The notes: generated from the letters alone by a model not told the origin. Shown: positions 1-12,199, counted from the first letter of the stretch. The stretch is 64,000 nt of DNA from Ptiloglossa arizonensis (GCF_051014685.1 NW_027478461.1:1240001-1304000); one strand, 5' to 3'. Translations and numbers: made by a program.

Positions 1-350
1 GGGAGTTTGAAGTTAAGGAATGGTTGAGGATCCATCAAAATTTTCGCAAGTCTAATACTCGAAACCAATAACTACAACGGCCTAGGGGATAAATACACAT
101 ACCGTTGTAACCAGTCGAGTTTCTACTTTCAGATGCAACAGGAATTTCTCGAGTTCGTCAATCCGTTCGCGAGATATGGGAGTTTGAATTTAAGGAATGG
201 TTGAGTATCCATCAAAATTTTCGCAATTCTAATACTCGAAACCAATAACTACAATGGCCTAGGGGATAAATACACATACCGTTGTAATCGGGCGAGTTTC
301 TACTTTCAGATGCAACAGGAATTTCTCGTGTTCGTCAATCCGTTCGCGAG
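1..350 (+). repeat. First two monomers, matching 60,743-61,090
   Basis: The unusual GTTGTAACCAGTCGAG variant (AACCAGTCG in place of AATCGGGCG) is seen only near 110 and near 60,850. It is followed in both places by a monomer with GAGTATCCATC. The offset is 60,742 bp. This shows that the two ends of the window share a recent ancestor block. Confidence 0.85.
277..293 (+). other. CENP-B-box-like motif (recurrent, imperfect)
   Basis: TACCGTTGTAATCGGGC aligned to the mammalian CENP-B box (YTTCGTTGGAARCGGGA) agrees at 12 of 17 positions and at 7 of the 9 core positions, missing the two T residues before CG. About half of the monomers have CCATTG instead of CCGTTG and lose one further core position. 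A chance match is quite possible, and most non-mammalian hosts are not known to use this box. Confidence 0.3.
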
Positions 351-373
351 ATATGGGAGTTTGAAGTTAAGGA

Positions 374-389
374 ATGGTTGAGAAACCAT
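374..389 (+). other. Hairpin-forming inverted repeat, GAGA loop (recurrent)
   Basis: ATGGTT-GAGA-AACCAT is a perfect 6 bp stem closed by a four-base loop. The GAGA loop fits the GNRA tetraloop rule that stabilises RNA hairpins. The element recurs in most monomers at the same place. Derived monomers with ATGTTT or ATGATT before GAGA lose one pair, and those reading GAGGATCC or GAGAATCC weaken the stem. Whether it folds in DNA or in a transcript is not shown by the sequence. Confidence 0.75.
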
Positions 390-500
390 CAAAATTTTCA
401 CAAGTCTGATACTCGAAACCAATAACTACAATGGCCTAGGGGAAAAATACACATACCGTTGTAATCGGGAGAGTTTCTACTTTCAGATGCAACAGGAATT

Positions 501-528
501 TCTCGAGTTCGTCAATCCGTTCGCGAGA
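501..528 (+). other. Dyad TCTCG...CGAGA with two nested palindromes
   Basis: Arms of 5 bp (501-505 and 524-528) flank an 18 bp spacer. Inside lie the palindromes CTCGAG (502-507) and TCGCGA (521-526). This part of the monomer is among the most conserved in the window, although CTCGAG becomes GTCGAG, CACGAG or CTAGAG, and TCGCGA becomes TTGCGA, in recurring variants. Palindromes are common in centromere satellites of several lineages; no role is demonstrated here. Confidence 0.55.
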
Positions 529-708
529 TATGGGAGTTTGAAATTAAGGAATGATTGAGAAACCATCAAAATTTTCGCAAGTCTGATACTCGAAACCAAT
601 AACTGGAATGGCCTAGCGGAAAAGTACACACACCATTGTAATCGGGCGAGTTTCTACTTTCAGATGCAACAGGAATTTCTCGAGTTCGTCGATCCGTTCG
701 CGAGATAT

Positions 709-890
709 GGGAGTTTGAAGTTAAGGAATGGTTGAGAAACCATTAAAATTTTCGCGTGTCTGATACTCGAAACCAATAACTGGAATGGCCTAGGGGAAAA
801 GTACACACACCATTGTAATCGGGCGAGTTTCTATAATACTTTCAGATGCAACAGGAATTTCTCGAGTTCGTCAATCCGTTTGCGAGATAT
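709..890 (+). repeat. 182 bp length-variant monomer with 5 bp insertion
   Basis: The usual GTTTCTACTTTCAG reads GTTTCTATAATACTTTCAG, a 5 bp insertion. The same insertion is seen at 19,591, 31,279, 45,624, 51,294, 59,091 and 63,698, seven in all. A shared rare insertion implies one origin and later copying, so it serves as a lineage marker for the blocks that carry it. Confidence 0.9.
727..744 (+). other. Seven-pair version of the hairpin
   Basis: Monomers with CCATTAAAA instead of CCATCAAAA extend the stem to AATGGTT-GAGA-AACCATT, 7 bp and perfect. This type recurs across the array, for example near 1,090, 2,330, 5,160, 9,940 and 17,895. Confidence 0.75.
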
Positions 891-2149
891 GGGAGTTTGA
901 AGTTAAGGAATGGTTGAGAAACCATAAAAATTTTCGCAAGTCTGATACTCGAAACCAATAACTGGAATGGCCTAGCGGAAAAGTACACACACCATTGTAA
1001 TCGGGCTAGTTTCTACTTTCAGATGCAACAGGAATTTCTCGAGTTCGTCAATCCGTTCGCGAGATATGGGAGTTTGAAGTTAAGGAATGGTTGAGAAACC
1101 ATTAAAATCTTCGCGTGTCTGATACTCGAAACCAATAACTGGAATGGGCTAGGGGAAAGTACACACACCATTGTAATCGGGCGAGTTTCTACTTTCAGAT
1201 GCAACAGGAATTTTTCGAGTTCGTCAATCCGTTTGCGAGATATGGGATTTTGAAGTTAAGGTATGGTTGAGAAACCATCAAAATTTTCGCAAGTCTGATA
1301 CTCGAAACAAATAACTACAATGGCCTGGGGGAAAAATACACATACCGTTGTAATCGGGAGAGTTTCTGCTTTCAGATGCAACAGGAATTTCTCGAGTTCG
1401 TCAATCCGTTCGCGAGATATGGGAGTTTGAAGTTAAGGAATGGTTGAGAAACCATCAAAATTTTCGCAAGTCTGATACTCGAAACCAATAACTACAATGG
1501 CCTGGGGGAAAAATACACATACCGTTGTAATCGGGTGTGTTTCTACTTTCAGATGCAACAGGAATTTCTCGAGTTCGTCAATCCGTTTGCGAGATATTGG
1601 AGTTTGAAGTTAAGGAATGGTTGAGAAACCATTAAAATTTTCGCGAGTCTGATACTCGAAACCAATAACTGGAATGGCGTAGGGGAAAAGTACACACACC
1701 ATTGTAATCGGGCGAGTTTCTACTTTCAGATGCAACAGGAATTTCTCGAGTTCGTCAATCCGTTCGCGAGATATGGGAGTTTGAAGTTAAGGAATGGTTG
1801 AGAAACCATTATAATTTTCGCGGGTCTGATACTCGAAACCAATAACTGGAATGGCCTAGGGGAAAAGTACACACATCATTGTAATCAGTTGTGTCTCTAC
1901 TTTCAGATGCAACAGGAATTTCACGAGTTCGTCAATCCGTTCGCGAGATATGGGAGTTTGAAGTTAAGGCATGGTTGAGAAACCATCAAAATTTTCGCAA
2001 GTCTGATACTCGAAACCAATAACTACATATGGCCTAAGGCAAAAATACACATACCGTTGTAATCGGCCGAGTTTCTGCTTTCAGATGAAATAGGAGTTTC
2101 TCGAGTTCGTCAATCCGTTCGCGAGATATGGGAGTTTGAAGTTAAGGAA

Positions 2150-3255
2150 TGGTTGAGAAACCATCAAAATTTTCGCAATTCTGATACTCGAAACCAATAA
2201 CTGGAATGGCCTAGCGGAAAAGTACACACACCATTGTAATCGGGCGAGTTTCTACTTTCAGATGCAACAGGAATTTCTCGAGTTCGTCAATCCGTTCGCG
2301 AGATATGGGAGTTTGAAGTTAAGGAATGGTTGAGAAACCATTAAAATTTTCGCGTGTCTGATACTCGAAACCAATAACTGGAATGGGCTAGGGGAATGTA
2401 CACACACCATTGTAATCGGGCGAGTTTCTACTTTCAGATGCAACAGGAATTTCTCGAGTTCGTCAATCCGTTTGCGAGATATGGGAGTTTGAAGTTAAGG
2501 AATGGTTGAGAAACCATCAAAATTTTCGCAAGTCTGATACTCGAAACAAATAACTACAATGGCCTGGGGGAAAAATACACACACCGTTGTAATCGGGTGT
2601 GTTTCTACTTTCAGATGCAACAGGAATTTGTCGAGTTCGTCAATCCGTTCGCGAGATATGGGAGTTTGAAGTCAAGGAATGGTTGAGAAACCATCAAAAT
2701 TGTCGCATGTCTGATACTCGAAACCAATAACTACTATGGCCCAGGGCAAAAATACACATACCGTTGTAATCGGATGAGTTTCTGCTTTCAGATGCAACAG
2801 GAATTTCTCGAGTTCGTCAATCCGTTCGCGAGATATGGGAGTTTGAAGTTAAGGAATGGTTGAGAAACCATCAAAATTTTCGCAAGTCTGATACTCGAAA
2901 CCAATAACTACAATGGCCTGGGGGAAAAATACACATACCGTTGTAATCGGGTGTGTTTCTACTTTCAGATGCAACAGGAATTTCTCGAGTTCGTCAATCC
3001 GTTTGCGAGAGATGGGAGTTTGAAGTTAAGGAATGGTTGAGAAACCATCAAAATTTTCGCAAGTCTGATACTCGAAACCAATAACTACAATGGCCTGGGG
3101 GAAAAATACACACACCGTTGTAATCGGGTGTGTTTCTACTTTCAGATGCAACGGGAATTTCTCGAGTTCGTCAATCCGTTCGCGAGATATGGGAGTTTGA
3201 AATTAAGGAATGATTGAGAAACCATCAAAATTTTCGCATGTCTGATACTCGAAAC
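2150..3255 (+). repeat. 1.1 kb higher-order block, copy 1 (partner 4,980-6,085)
   Basis: This block matches 4,980-6,085 at a constant offset of 2,830 bp (16 monomers less 2 bp). Both copies carry the same ordered variants: CTAGCGG, then GGGCTAGGGGAATGTAC, then CTGGGGG with GTGTGTTTC, then the TCAAGG monomer, then the GGCCCAGGGC monomer. The match ends near 3,260 and 6,090, where the variable window changes from ACTACAATGG to ACTGGAATGG. Confidence 0.85.
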
Positions 3256-4979
3256 CAATAACTACAATGGCCTGGGGGAACAATACACATACCGATGTAA
3301 TCGGGTGTGTTTCTACTTTCAGATGCAACAGGAATTTCTCGAGTTCGTCAATACGTTTGCGAGATATGGGAGTTTGAAGTTAAGGAATGGTTGAGAAACC
3401 ATTAAAATTTTCGCGTGTCTGATACTCGAAACCAATAACTGGAATGGGCTAGGGGAAAGTACACACACCATTGTAATCGGGCGAGTTTCTACTTTCAGAT
3501 GCAACAGGAATTTCTCGAGTTCGTCAATCCGTTTGCGAGATATGGGATTTTGAAGTTAAGGAATGGTTGAGAAACCATCAAAATTTTCGCAAGTCTGATA
3601 CTCGAAACCAATAACTGTCATGCCCTAGGGGAAAAGTACACACACCATTGTAATCGGGCGAGTTTCTACTTTCAGATGCAACAGGAATTTGTCGAGTTCG
3701 TCAATCCGTTCGCGAGATATGGGAGTTTGAAGTCAAGGAATGGTTGAGAAACCATCAAAATTGTCGCATGTCTGATACTCGAAACCAATAACTACTATGG
3801 CCTAGGGCAAAAATACACATACCGTTGTAATCGGATGAGTTTCTGCTTTCAGATGCAACAGGAATTTCTCGAGTTCGACAATCCGTTCGCGAGATATGGG
3901 AGTTTGAAGTTAAGGAATGGTTGAGAAACCATCAAAATTTTCGCAAGTCTGATACTCGAAACCAATAACTACAATGGCCTGGGGGAACAATACACATACC
4001 GATGTAATCGGGTGTGTTTCTACTTTCAGATGCAACAGGAATTTCTCGAGTTCGTCAATACGTTTGCGAGATATGGGAGTTTGAAGTTAAGGAATGGTTG
4101 AGAAACCATCAAAATTTTCGCAAGTCTGATACTCGAAACCAATAACTACAATGGCCTGGGGGAAAAATACACACACCGTTGTAATCGGGTGTGTTTCTAC
4201 TTTCAGATGCAACAGGAATTTCTCGAGTTCGTCAATCCGTTCGCGAGATATGGGAGTTTGAAATTAAGGAATGATTGAGAAACCATCAAAATTTTCGCAT
4301 GTCTGATACACGAAACCAATAACTGGAATGGCCTAGCGGGAAAGAACACACACCATTGTAATCGGGCGAGTTTCTACATTCAGATGCAACAGGAATTTCT
4401 CGAGTTCGTCAATCCGTTCGCGAGATATGGGAGTTTGAAGTTAAGGAATGGTTGAGAAACCATTAAAATTTTCGCGAGTCTGATACTCGAAACCAATAAC
4501 TGGAATGGCGTAGGGGAAAAGTACACACACCATTGTAATCGGGCGAGTTTCTACTTTCAGGTGCAACAGGAATTTCTCGAGTTCGTCAATCCGTTCGCGA
4601 GATATGGGAGTTTGAAGTTAAGGAATGGTTGAGAAACCATTAAAATTTTCGCGAGTCTGATACTCGAAACCAATAACTGGAATGGCCTAGGGGAAAAGTA
4701 CACACATCATTGTAATCAGTTGTGTCTCTACTTTCAGATGCAACAGGAATTTCACGAGTTCGTCAATCCGTTCGCAAGATATGGGAGTTTGAAGTTAAGG
4801 AATGTTTGAGAAACCATCAAAATTTTCGCAAGTCAGATACTCGAAACCAATAACTGGTATGGCTTAGGGGAAAAGTACACACCCCATTGTAATCAGTTGT
4901 GTCTCTACTTTCAGATGCAACAGGAATTTCACGAGTTCGTCAATCCGTTCGCGAGATATGGGAGTTTGAAGTTAAGGCA

Positions 4980-6085
4980 TGGTTGAGAAACCATCAAAAT
5001 TTTCGCAAGTCTGATACTCGAAACCAATAACTGGAATGGCCTAGCGGAAAAGTACACACACCATTGTAATCGGGCGAGTTTCTACTTTCAGATGCAACAG
5101 GAATTTCTCGAGTTCGTCAATCCGTTCGCGAGATATGGGAGTTTGAAGTTAAGGAATGGTTGAGAAACCATTAAAATTTTCGCGTGTCTGATACTCGAAA
5201 CCAATAACTGGAATGGGCTAGGGGAATGTACACACACCATTGTAATCGGGCGAGTTTCTACTTTCAGATGCAACAGGAATTTCTCGAGTTCGTCAATCCG
5301 TTTGCGAGATATGGGAGTTTGAAGTTAAGGAATGGTTGAGAAACCATCAAAATTTTCGCAAGTCTGATACTCGAAACAAATAACTACAATGGCCTGGGGG
5401 AAAAATACACACACCGTTGTAATCGGGTGTGTTTCTACTTTCAGATGCAACAGGAATTTGTCGAGTTCGTCAATCCGTTCGCGAGATATGGGAGTTTGAA
5501 GTCAAGGAATGGTTGAGAAACCATCAAAATTGTCGCATGTCTGATACTCGAAACCAATAACTACTATGGCCCAGGGCAAAAATACACACACCGTTGTAAT
5601 CGGATGAGTTTCTGCTTTTAGATGCAACAGGAATTTCTCGAGTTCGTCAATCCGTTCGCGAGATATGGGAGTTTGAAGTTAAGGAATGGTTGAGAAACCA
5701 TCAAAATTTTCGCAAGTCTGATACTCGAAACCAATAACTACAATGGCCTGGGGGAAAAATACACATACCGTTGTAATCGGGTGTGTTTCTACTTTCAGAT
5801 GCAACAGGAATTTCTCGAGTTCTTCAATCCGTTTGCGAGATATGGGAGTTTGAAGTTAAGGAATGGTTGAGAAACCATCAAAATTTTCGCAAGTCTGATA
5901 CTCGAAACCAATAACTACAATGGCCTGGGGGAAAAATACACACACCGTTGTAATCGGGTGTGTTTCTACTTTCAGATGCAACGGGAATTTCTCGAGTTCG
6001 TCAATCCGTTCGCGAGATATGGGAGTTTGAAATTAAGGAATGATTGAGAAACCATCAAAATTTTCGCATGTCTGATACTCGAAAC
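4980..6085 (+). repeat. 1.1 kb higher-order block, copy 2 (partner 2,150-3,255)
   Basis: Second copy of the block starting near 2,150, offset 2,830 bp. It differs by scattered single bases, for example TTTTAGATG in place of TTTCAGATG near 5,617. Its right part overlaps the blocks that recur at offsets 2,655 and 3,540, so the same monomers have been copied more than once in different frames. Confidence 0.85.
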
Positions 6086-6230
6086 CAATAACTGGAATGG
6101 CCTAGCGGGAAAGAACACACACCATTGTAATCGGGCGAGTTTCTACATTCAGATGCAACAGGAATTTCTCGAGTTCGTCAATCCGTTCGCGAGATATGGG
6201 ACTTTGAAATTAAGGAATGATTGAGAAACC
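5330..6230 (+). repeat. 0.9 kb block repeated at +2,655 bp (7,985-8,885)
   Basis: The TCAAGG marker (5,501 and 8,156), the GTTCTTCAATCC marker (TCTTC at 5,821 and 8,476) and the GGGACTTTGAAAT marker (6,198 and 8,853) all share the exact offset of 2,655 bp, which is 15 monomers of 177 bp with no net indel. After about 6,230/8,885 the copies diverge (CATCCAAATTTT against CATCAAAATTTT). Confidence 0.85.
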
Positions 6231-7900
6231 ATCCAAATTTTCGCATGTCTGATACTCGAAACCAATAACTGGAATGGCCTAGCGGGAAAGAACACACACC
6301 ATTGTAATCGGGCGAGTTTCTGCATTCATATGCAACAGGAATTTCTCGAGTTCGTCAATCCGTTCGCGAGATATGGGAGTTTGAAGTTAAGGAATGGTTG
6401 AGAAACCATTAAAATTTTCGCGTGTCTGATACTCGAAACCAATAACTGTCATGCCCTAGGGGAAAAGTACACACACCATTGTAATCGGGCGAGTTTCTAC
6501 TTTCAGATGCAACAGGAAATTGTCGAGTTCGTCAATCCGTTCGCGAGATATGGGAGTTTGAAGTCAAGGAATGGTTGAGAAACCATCAAAATTGTCGCAT
6601 GTCTGATACTCGAAAACAATAACTACTATGGCCTAGGGCAAAAATACACATACCGTTGTAATCGGATGAGTTTCTGCTTTCAGATGCAACAGGAATTTCT
6701 CGAGTTCGACAATCCGTTCGCGAGATATGGGAGTTTGAAATTAAGGAATGGTTGAGAAACCATCAAAATTTTCGCAAGTCTGATACTCGAAACCAATAAC
6801 TACAATGGCCTGGGGGAAAAATACACATACCGATGTAATCGGGTGTGTTTCTACTTTCAGATGCAACAGGAATTTCTCGAGTTCGTCAATCCGTTTGCGA
6901 GATATGGGAGTTTGAAGTTAAGGAATGGTTGAGAAACCATCAAAATTTTCGCAAGTCTGATACTCGAAACCAATAACTACAATGGCCTGGGGGAAAAATA
7001 CACACACCGTTGAAATCGGGTGTGTTTCTACTTTCAGATGCAACAGGAATTTCTCGAGTTCGTCAATCCGTTCGCGAGATATGGGAGTTTGAAATTAAGG
7101 AATGATTGAGAAACCATCAAAATTTTCGCATGTCTGATACACGAAACCAATAACTGGAATGGCCTAGCGGGAAAGAACACACACCATTGTAATCGGGCGA
7201 GTTTCTACATTCAGATGCAACAGGAATTTCTCGAGTTCGTCAATCCGTTTGCGAGATATGGGAGTTTGAAGTTAAGGAATGGTTGAGAAACCATCAAAAT
7301 TTTCGCAAGTTTGATACTCGAAACAAATAACTACAATGGCCTGGGGGAAAAATACACACACCGTTGTAATCGGGTGTGTTTCTACTTTCAGATGCAACAG
7401 GAATTTGTCGAGTTCGTCAATCCGTTCGCGAGATATGGGAGTTTGAAGTCAAGGAATGGTTGAGAAACCATCAAAATTTTCGCAAGTCAGATACTCGAAA
7501 CCAATAACTGGTATGGCTTAGGGGAAAAGTACACACACCATTGTAATCGGGTGTGTTTCTACTTTCAGATGCAACAGGAATTTCTCGAGTTCGTCAATCC
7601 GTTTGCGAGATATGGGAGTTTGAAGTTAAGGAATGTTTGAGAAACCATCAAAATTTTCGCAAGTCAGATACTCGAAACCAATAACTGGTATGGCTTAGGG
7701 GAAAAGTACACACCCCATTGTAATCAGTTGTGTCTCTACTTTCAGATGCAACAGGAATTTCACGAGTTCGTCAATCCGTTCGCGAGATATGGGAGTTTGA
7801 AGTTAAGGCATGGTTGAGAAACCATCAAAATTTTCGCAAGTCTGATACTCGAAACCAATAACTGGAATGGCCTAGCGGAAAAGTACACACACCATTGTAA
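5680..7900 (+). repeat. 2.2 kb block repeated at +3,540 then +3,716 bp
   Basis: From about 5,680 to 6,440 this block matches 9,220-9,970 at offset 3,540 bp (20 monomers), including the rare TGCATTCATATGC monomer. From ACTGTCATGCCC (6,444 and 10,160) onward the offset is 3,716 bp, because the right-hand copy has one extra 176 bp monomer at about 9,970-10,146. The later markers TCAAGG (6,563 and 10,279) and GGCATGG (7,807 and 11,523) keep the 3,716 bp offset. Confidence 0.85.
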
Positions 7901-7984
7901 TCGGGCGAGTTTCTACTTTCAGATGCAACAGGAATTTCTCGAGTTCGTCAATCCGTTCGCGAGATATGGGAGTTTGAAGTTAAG

Positions 7985-8885
7985 GAATGGTTGAGAAACC
8001 ATCAAAATTTTCGCAAGTCTGATACTCGAAACAAATAACTACAATGGCCTGGGGGAAAAATACACACACCGTTGTAATCGGGTGTGTTTCTACTTTCAGA
8101 TGCAACAGGAATTTGTCGAGTTCGTCAATCCGTTCGCGAGATATGGGAGTTTGAAGTCAAGGAATGGTTGAGAAACCATCAAAATTGTCGCATGTCTGAT
8201 ACTCGAAACCAATAACTACTATGGCCCAGGGCAAAAATACACACACCGTTGTAATCGGATGAGTTTCTGCTTTCAGATGCAACAGGAATTTCTCGAGTTC
8301 GTCAATCCGTTCGCGAGATATGGGAGTTTGAAGTTAAGGAATGGTTGAGAAACCATCAAAATTTTCGCAAGTCTGATACTCGAAACCAATAACTACAATG
8401 GCCTGGGGGAAAAATACACATACCGTTGTAATCGGGTGTGTTTCTACTTTCAGATGCAACAGGAATTTCTCGAGTTCTTCAATCCGTTTGCGAGATATGG
8501 GAGTTTGAAGTTAAGGAATGGTTGAGAAACCATCAAAATTTTCGCAAGTCTGATACTCGAAACCAATAACTACAATGGCCTGGGGGAAAAATACACACAC
8601 CGTTGTAATCGGGTGTGTTTCTACTTTCAGATGCAACGGGAATTTCTCGAGTTCGTCAATCCGTTCGCGAGATATGGGAGTTTGAAATTAAGGAATGATT
8701 GAGAAACCATCAAAATTTTCGCATGTCTGATACTCGAAACCAACAACTGGAATGGCCTAGCGGGAAAGAACACACACCATTGTAATCGGGCGAGTTTCTA
8801 CATTCAGATGCAACAGGAATTTCTCGAGTTCGTCAATCCGTTCGCGAGATATGGGACTTTGAAATTAAGGAATGATTGAGAAACC
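7985..8885 (+). repeat. Second copy of the 0.9 kb block at 5,330-6,230
   Basis: Same ordered variants as 5,330-6,230, offset 2,655 bp. The exact multiple of 177 bp over five monomers indicates duplication by in-register exchange. Confidence 0.85.
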
Positions 8886-9219
8886 ATCAAAATTTTCGCA
8901 AGTCTGATACTCGAAACCAATAACTGGAATGGCCTAGCGGAAAAGTACACACACCATTGTAATCGGGCGAGTTTCTACTTTCAGATGCAACAGGAATTTC
9001 TCGAGTTCGTCTATCCGTTCGCGAGATATGGGAGTTTGAAGTTAAGGAATGGTTGAGAAACCATCAAAATTTCCGCAAGTCAGATACTCGAAACCAATAA
9101 CTGGTATGGCTTAGGGGAAATGTACACACACCATTGTAATCGGGTGTGTTTCTACTTTCAGATGCAACAGGAATTTCTCGAGTTCTTCAATCCGTTTGCG
9201 AGATATGGGAGTTTGAAGT

Positions 9220-11617
9220 TAAGGAATGGTTGAGAAACCATCAAAATTTTCGCAAGTCTGATACTCGAAACCAATAACTACAAAGGCCTGGGGGAAAAAT
9301 ACACATACCGTTGTAATCGGGTGTGTTTCTACTTTCAGATGCAACAGGAATTTCTCGAGTTCTTCAATCCGTTTGCGAGATATGGGAGTTTGAAGTTAAG
9401 GAATGGTTGAGAAACCATCAAAATTTTCGCAAGTCTGATACTCGAAACCAATAACTACAATGGCCTGGGGGAAAAATACACACACCGTTGTAATCGGGTG
9501 TGTTTCTACTTTCAGATGCAACGGGAATTTCTCGAGTTCGTCAATCCGTTCGCGAGATATGGGAGTTTGAAATTAAGGAATGATTGAGAAACCATCAAAA
9601 TTTTCGCATGTCTGATACTCGAAACCAATAACTGGAATGGCCTAGCGGGAAAGAACACACACCATTGTAATCGGGCGAGTTTCTACATTCAGATGCAACA
9701 GGAATTTCTCGAGTTCGTCAATCCGTTCGCGAGATATGGGACTTTGAAATTAAGGAATGATTGAGAAACCATCCAAATTTTCGCATGTCTGATACTCGAA
9801 ACAAATAACTGGAATGGCCTAGCGGGAAAGAACACACACCATTGTAATCGGGCGAGTTTCTGCATTCATATGCAACAGGAATTTCTCGAGTTCGTCAATC
9901 CGTTCGCGAGATATGGGAGTTTGAAGTTAAGGAATGGTTGAGAAACCATTAAAATTTTCGCGTGTCTGATACTCGAAACCAATAACTGGAATGGGCTAGG
10001 GGAAAGTACACACACCATTGTAATCGGGCGAGTTTCTACTTTCAGATGCAACAGGAATTTCTCGAGTTCGTCAATCCGTTCGCGAGATATGGGATTTTGA
10101 AGTTAAGGAATGGTTGAGAAACCATCAAAATTTTCGCAAGTCTGATACTCGAAACCAATAACTGTCATGCCCTAGGGGAAAAGTACACACACCATTGTAA
10201 TCGGGCGAGTTTCTACTTTCAGATGCAACAGGAATTTGTCGAGTTCGTCAATCCGTTCGCGAGATATGGGAGTTTGAAGTCAAGGAATGGTTGAGAAACC
10301 ATCAAAATTGTCGCATGTCTGATACTCGAAACCAATAACTACTATGGCCTAGGGCAAAAATACACATACCGTTGTAATCGGATGAGTTTCTGCTTTCAGA
10401 TGCAACAGGAATTTCTCGAGTTCGACAATCCGTTCGCGAGATATGGGAGTTTGAAGTTAAGGAATGGTTGAGAAACCATCAAAATTTTCGCAAGTCTGAT
10501 ACTCGAAACCAATAACTACAATGGCCTGGGGGAAAAATACACATTCCGATGTAATCGGGTGTGTTTCTACTTTCAGATGCAACAGGAATTTCTCGAGTTC
10601 GTCAATCCGTTTGCGAGATATGGGAGTTTGAAGTTAAGGAATGGTTGAGAAACCATCAAAATTTTCGCAAGTCTGATACTCGAAACCAATAACTACAATG
10701 GCCTGGGGGAAAAATACACACACCGTTGAAATCGGGTGTGTTTCTACTTTCAGATGCAACAGGAATTTCTCGAGTTCGTCAATCCGTTCGCGAGATATGG
10801 GAGTTTGAAATTAAGGAATGATTGAGAAACCATCAAAATTTTCGCATGTCTGATACACGAAACCAATAACTGGAATGGCCTAGCGGGAAAGAACACACAC
10901 CATTGTAATCGGGCGAGTTTCTACATTCAGATGCAACAGGAATTTCTCGAGTTCGTCAATCCGTTTGCGAGATATGGGAGTTTGAAGTTAAGGAATGGTT
11001 GAGAAACCATCAAAATTTTCGCAAGTTTGATACTCGAAACAAATAACTACAATGGCCTGGGGGAGAAATACACACACCGTTGTAATCGGGTGTGTTTCTA
11101 CTTTCAGATGCAACAGGAATTTGTCGAGTTCGTCAATCCGTTCGCGAGATATGGGAGTTTGAAGTCAAGGAATGGTTGAGAAACCATCAAAATTTTCGCA
11201 AGTCAGATACTCGAAACCAATAACTGGTATGGCTTAGGGGAAAAGTACACACACCATTGTAATCGGGTGCGTTTCTACTTTCAGATGCAACAGGAATTTC
11301 TCGAGTTCGTCAATCCGTTTGCGAGATATGGGAGTTTGAAGTTAAGGAATGTTTGAGAAACCATCAAAATTTTCGCAAGTCAGATACTCGAAACCAATAA
11401 CTGGTATGGCTTAGGGGAAAAGTACACACCCCATTGTAATCAGTTGTGTCTCTACTTTCAGATGCAACAGGAATTTCACGAGTTCGTCAATCCGTTCGCG
11501 AGATATGGGAGTTTGAAGTTAAGGCATGGTTGAGAAACCATCAAAATTTTCGCAAGTCTGATACTCGAAACCAATAACTGGAATGGCCTAGCGGAAAAGT
11601 ACACACACCATTGTAAT
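9220..11617 (+). repeat. Second copy of the 2.2 kb block, with one extra monomer
   Basis: Partner of 5,680-7,900. The extra monomer near 9,970-10,146 is of the GGGCTAGGGGAAAGTAC type also found near 1,145 and 11,760. A further monomer of this same type is added at about 11,700-11,880 relative to about 7,985, shifting the offset to 3,892 bp (TCAAGG at 8,156 and 12,048). The same monomer type is gained at both places. Confidence 0.8.
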
Positions 11618-12199
11618 CGGGCGAGTTTCTACTTTCAGATGCAACAGGAATTTCTCGAGTTCGTCAATCGGTTCGCGAGATATGGGAGTTTGAAGTTAAG
11701 GAATGGTTGAGAAACCATTAAAATTTTCGCGTGTCTGATACTCGAAACCAATAACTGGAATGGGCTAGGGGAAAGTACACACACCATTGTAATCGGGCGA
11801 GTTTCTACTTTCAGATGCAACAGGAATTTCTCGAGTTCGTCAATCCGTTTGCGAGATATGGGAGTTTGAAGTTAAGGAATGGTTGAGAAACCATCAAAAT
11901 TTTCGCAAGTTTGATACTCGAAACAAATAACTACAATGGCCTGGGGGAAAAATACACACACCGTTGTAATCGGGTGTGTTTCTACTTTCAGATGCAACAG
12001 GAATTTGTCGAGTTCGTCAATCCGTTCGCGAGATATGGGAGTTTGAAGTCAAGGAATGGTTGAGAAACCATCAAAATTGTCGCATGTCTGATACTCGAAA
12101 CCAATAACTACTATGGCCTAGGGCAAAAATACACATACCGTTGTAATCGGATGAGTTTCTGCTTTCAGATGCAACAGGAATTTCTCGAGTTCGTCAATC

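Larger units (their letters stand above)
355..531 (+). repeat. Representative 177 bp satellite monomer
   Basis: This unit shows the modules shared by most monomers. In order: GGGAGTTTGAAGTTAAGG; an inverted repeat around GGTTGAGAAACC; an AAAATTTT tract; the conserved GATACTCGAAACCAATAACT; a variable stretch here reading ACAATGGCCTAGGGG; ACACATACCGTTGTAATCGGG; a variable GAGAG or GCGAG or GTGTG site; then a long conserved end with TTTCAGATGCAACAGG, AATTTCTCGAGTTCG and CCGTTCGCGAGATAT. The choice of first base is arbitrary. Eight CpG sites are present here and up to about ten in other monomers. The conserved 3' half and the two variable windows recur throughout the array, so they are properties of the family and not of this copy. 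Confidence 0.95.
325..960 (+). repeat. Block matching 63,192-63,827 (offset 62,867 bp)
   Basis: CTCGTGTTC (325 and 63,192), GTCGATCCG (about 690 and 63,557) and the 5 bp insertion CTATAATACT (831 and 63,698) share the offset of 62,867 bp. The block from GTCGATCCG onward also occurs at 58,940-59,200, so these monomers exist at least three times. Confidence 0.85.

Noticed and set aside
1019..1204. Recurrent short reading frame of about 61 codons on the minus strand (also at 2258, 3319, 5088, 9866, 11635, 41031, 57682 and 59279)
   Set aside because: It spans slightly more than one monomer and appears wherever the monomer variants happen to lack a stop. Its repetition follows from the satellite itself. 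There is no promoter-like context and no domain, and most monomers break the frame.
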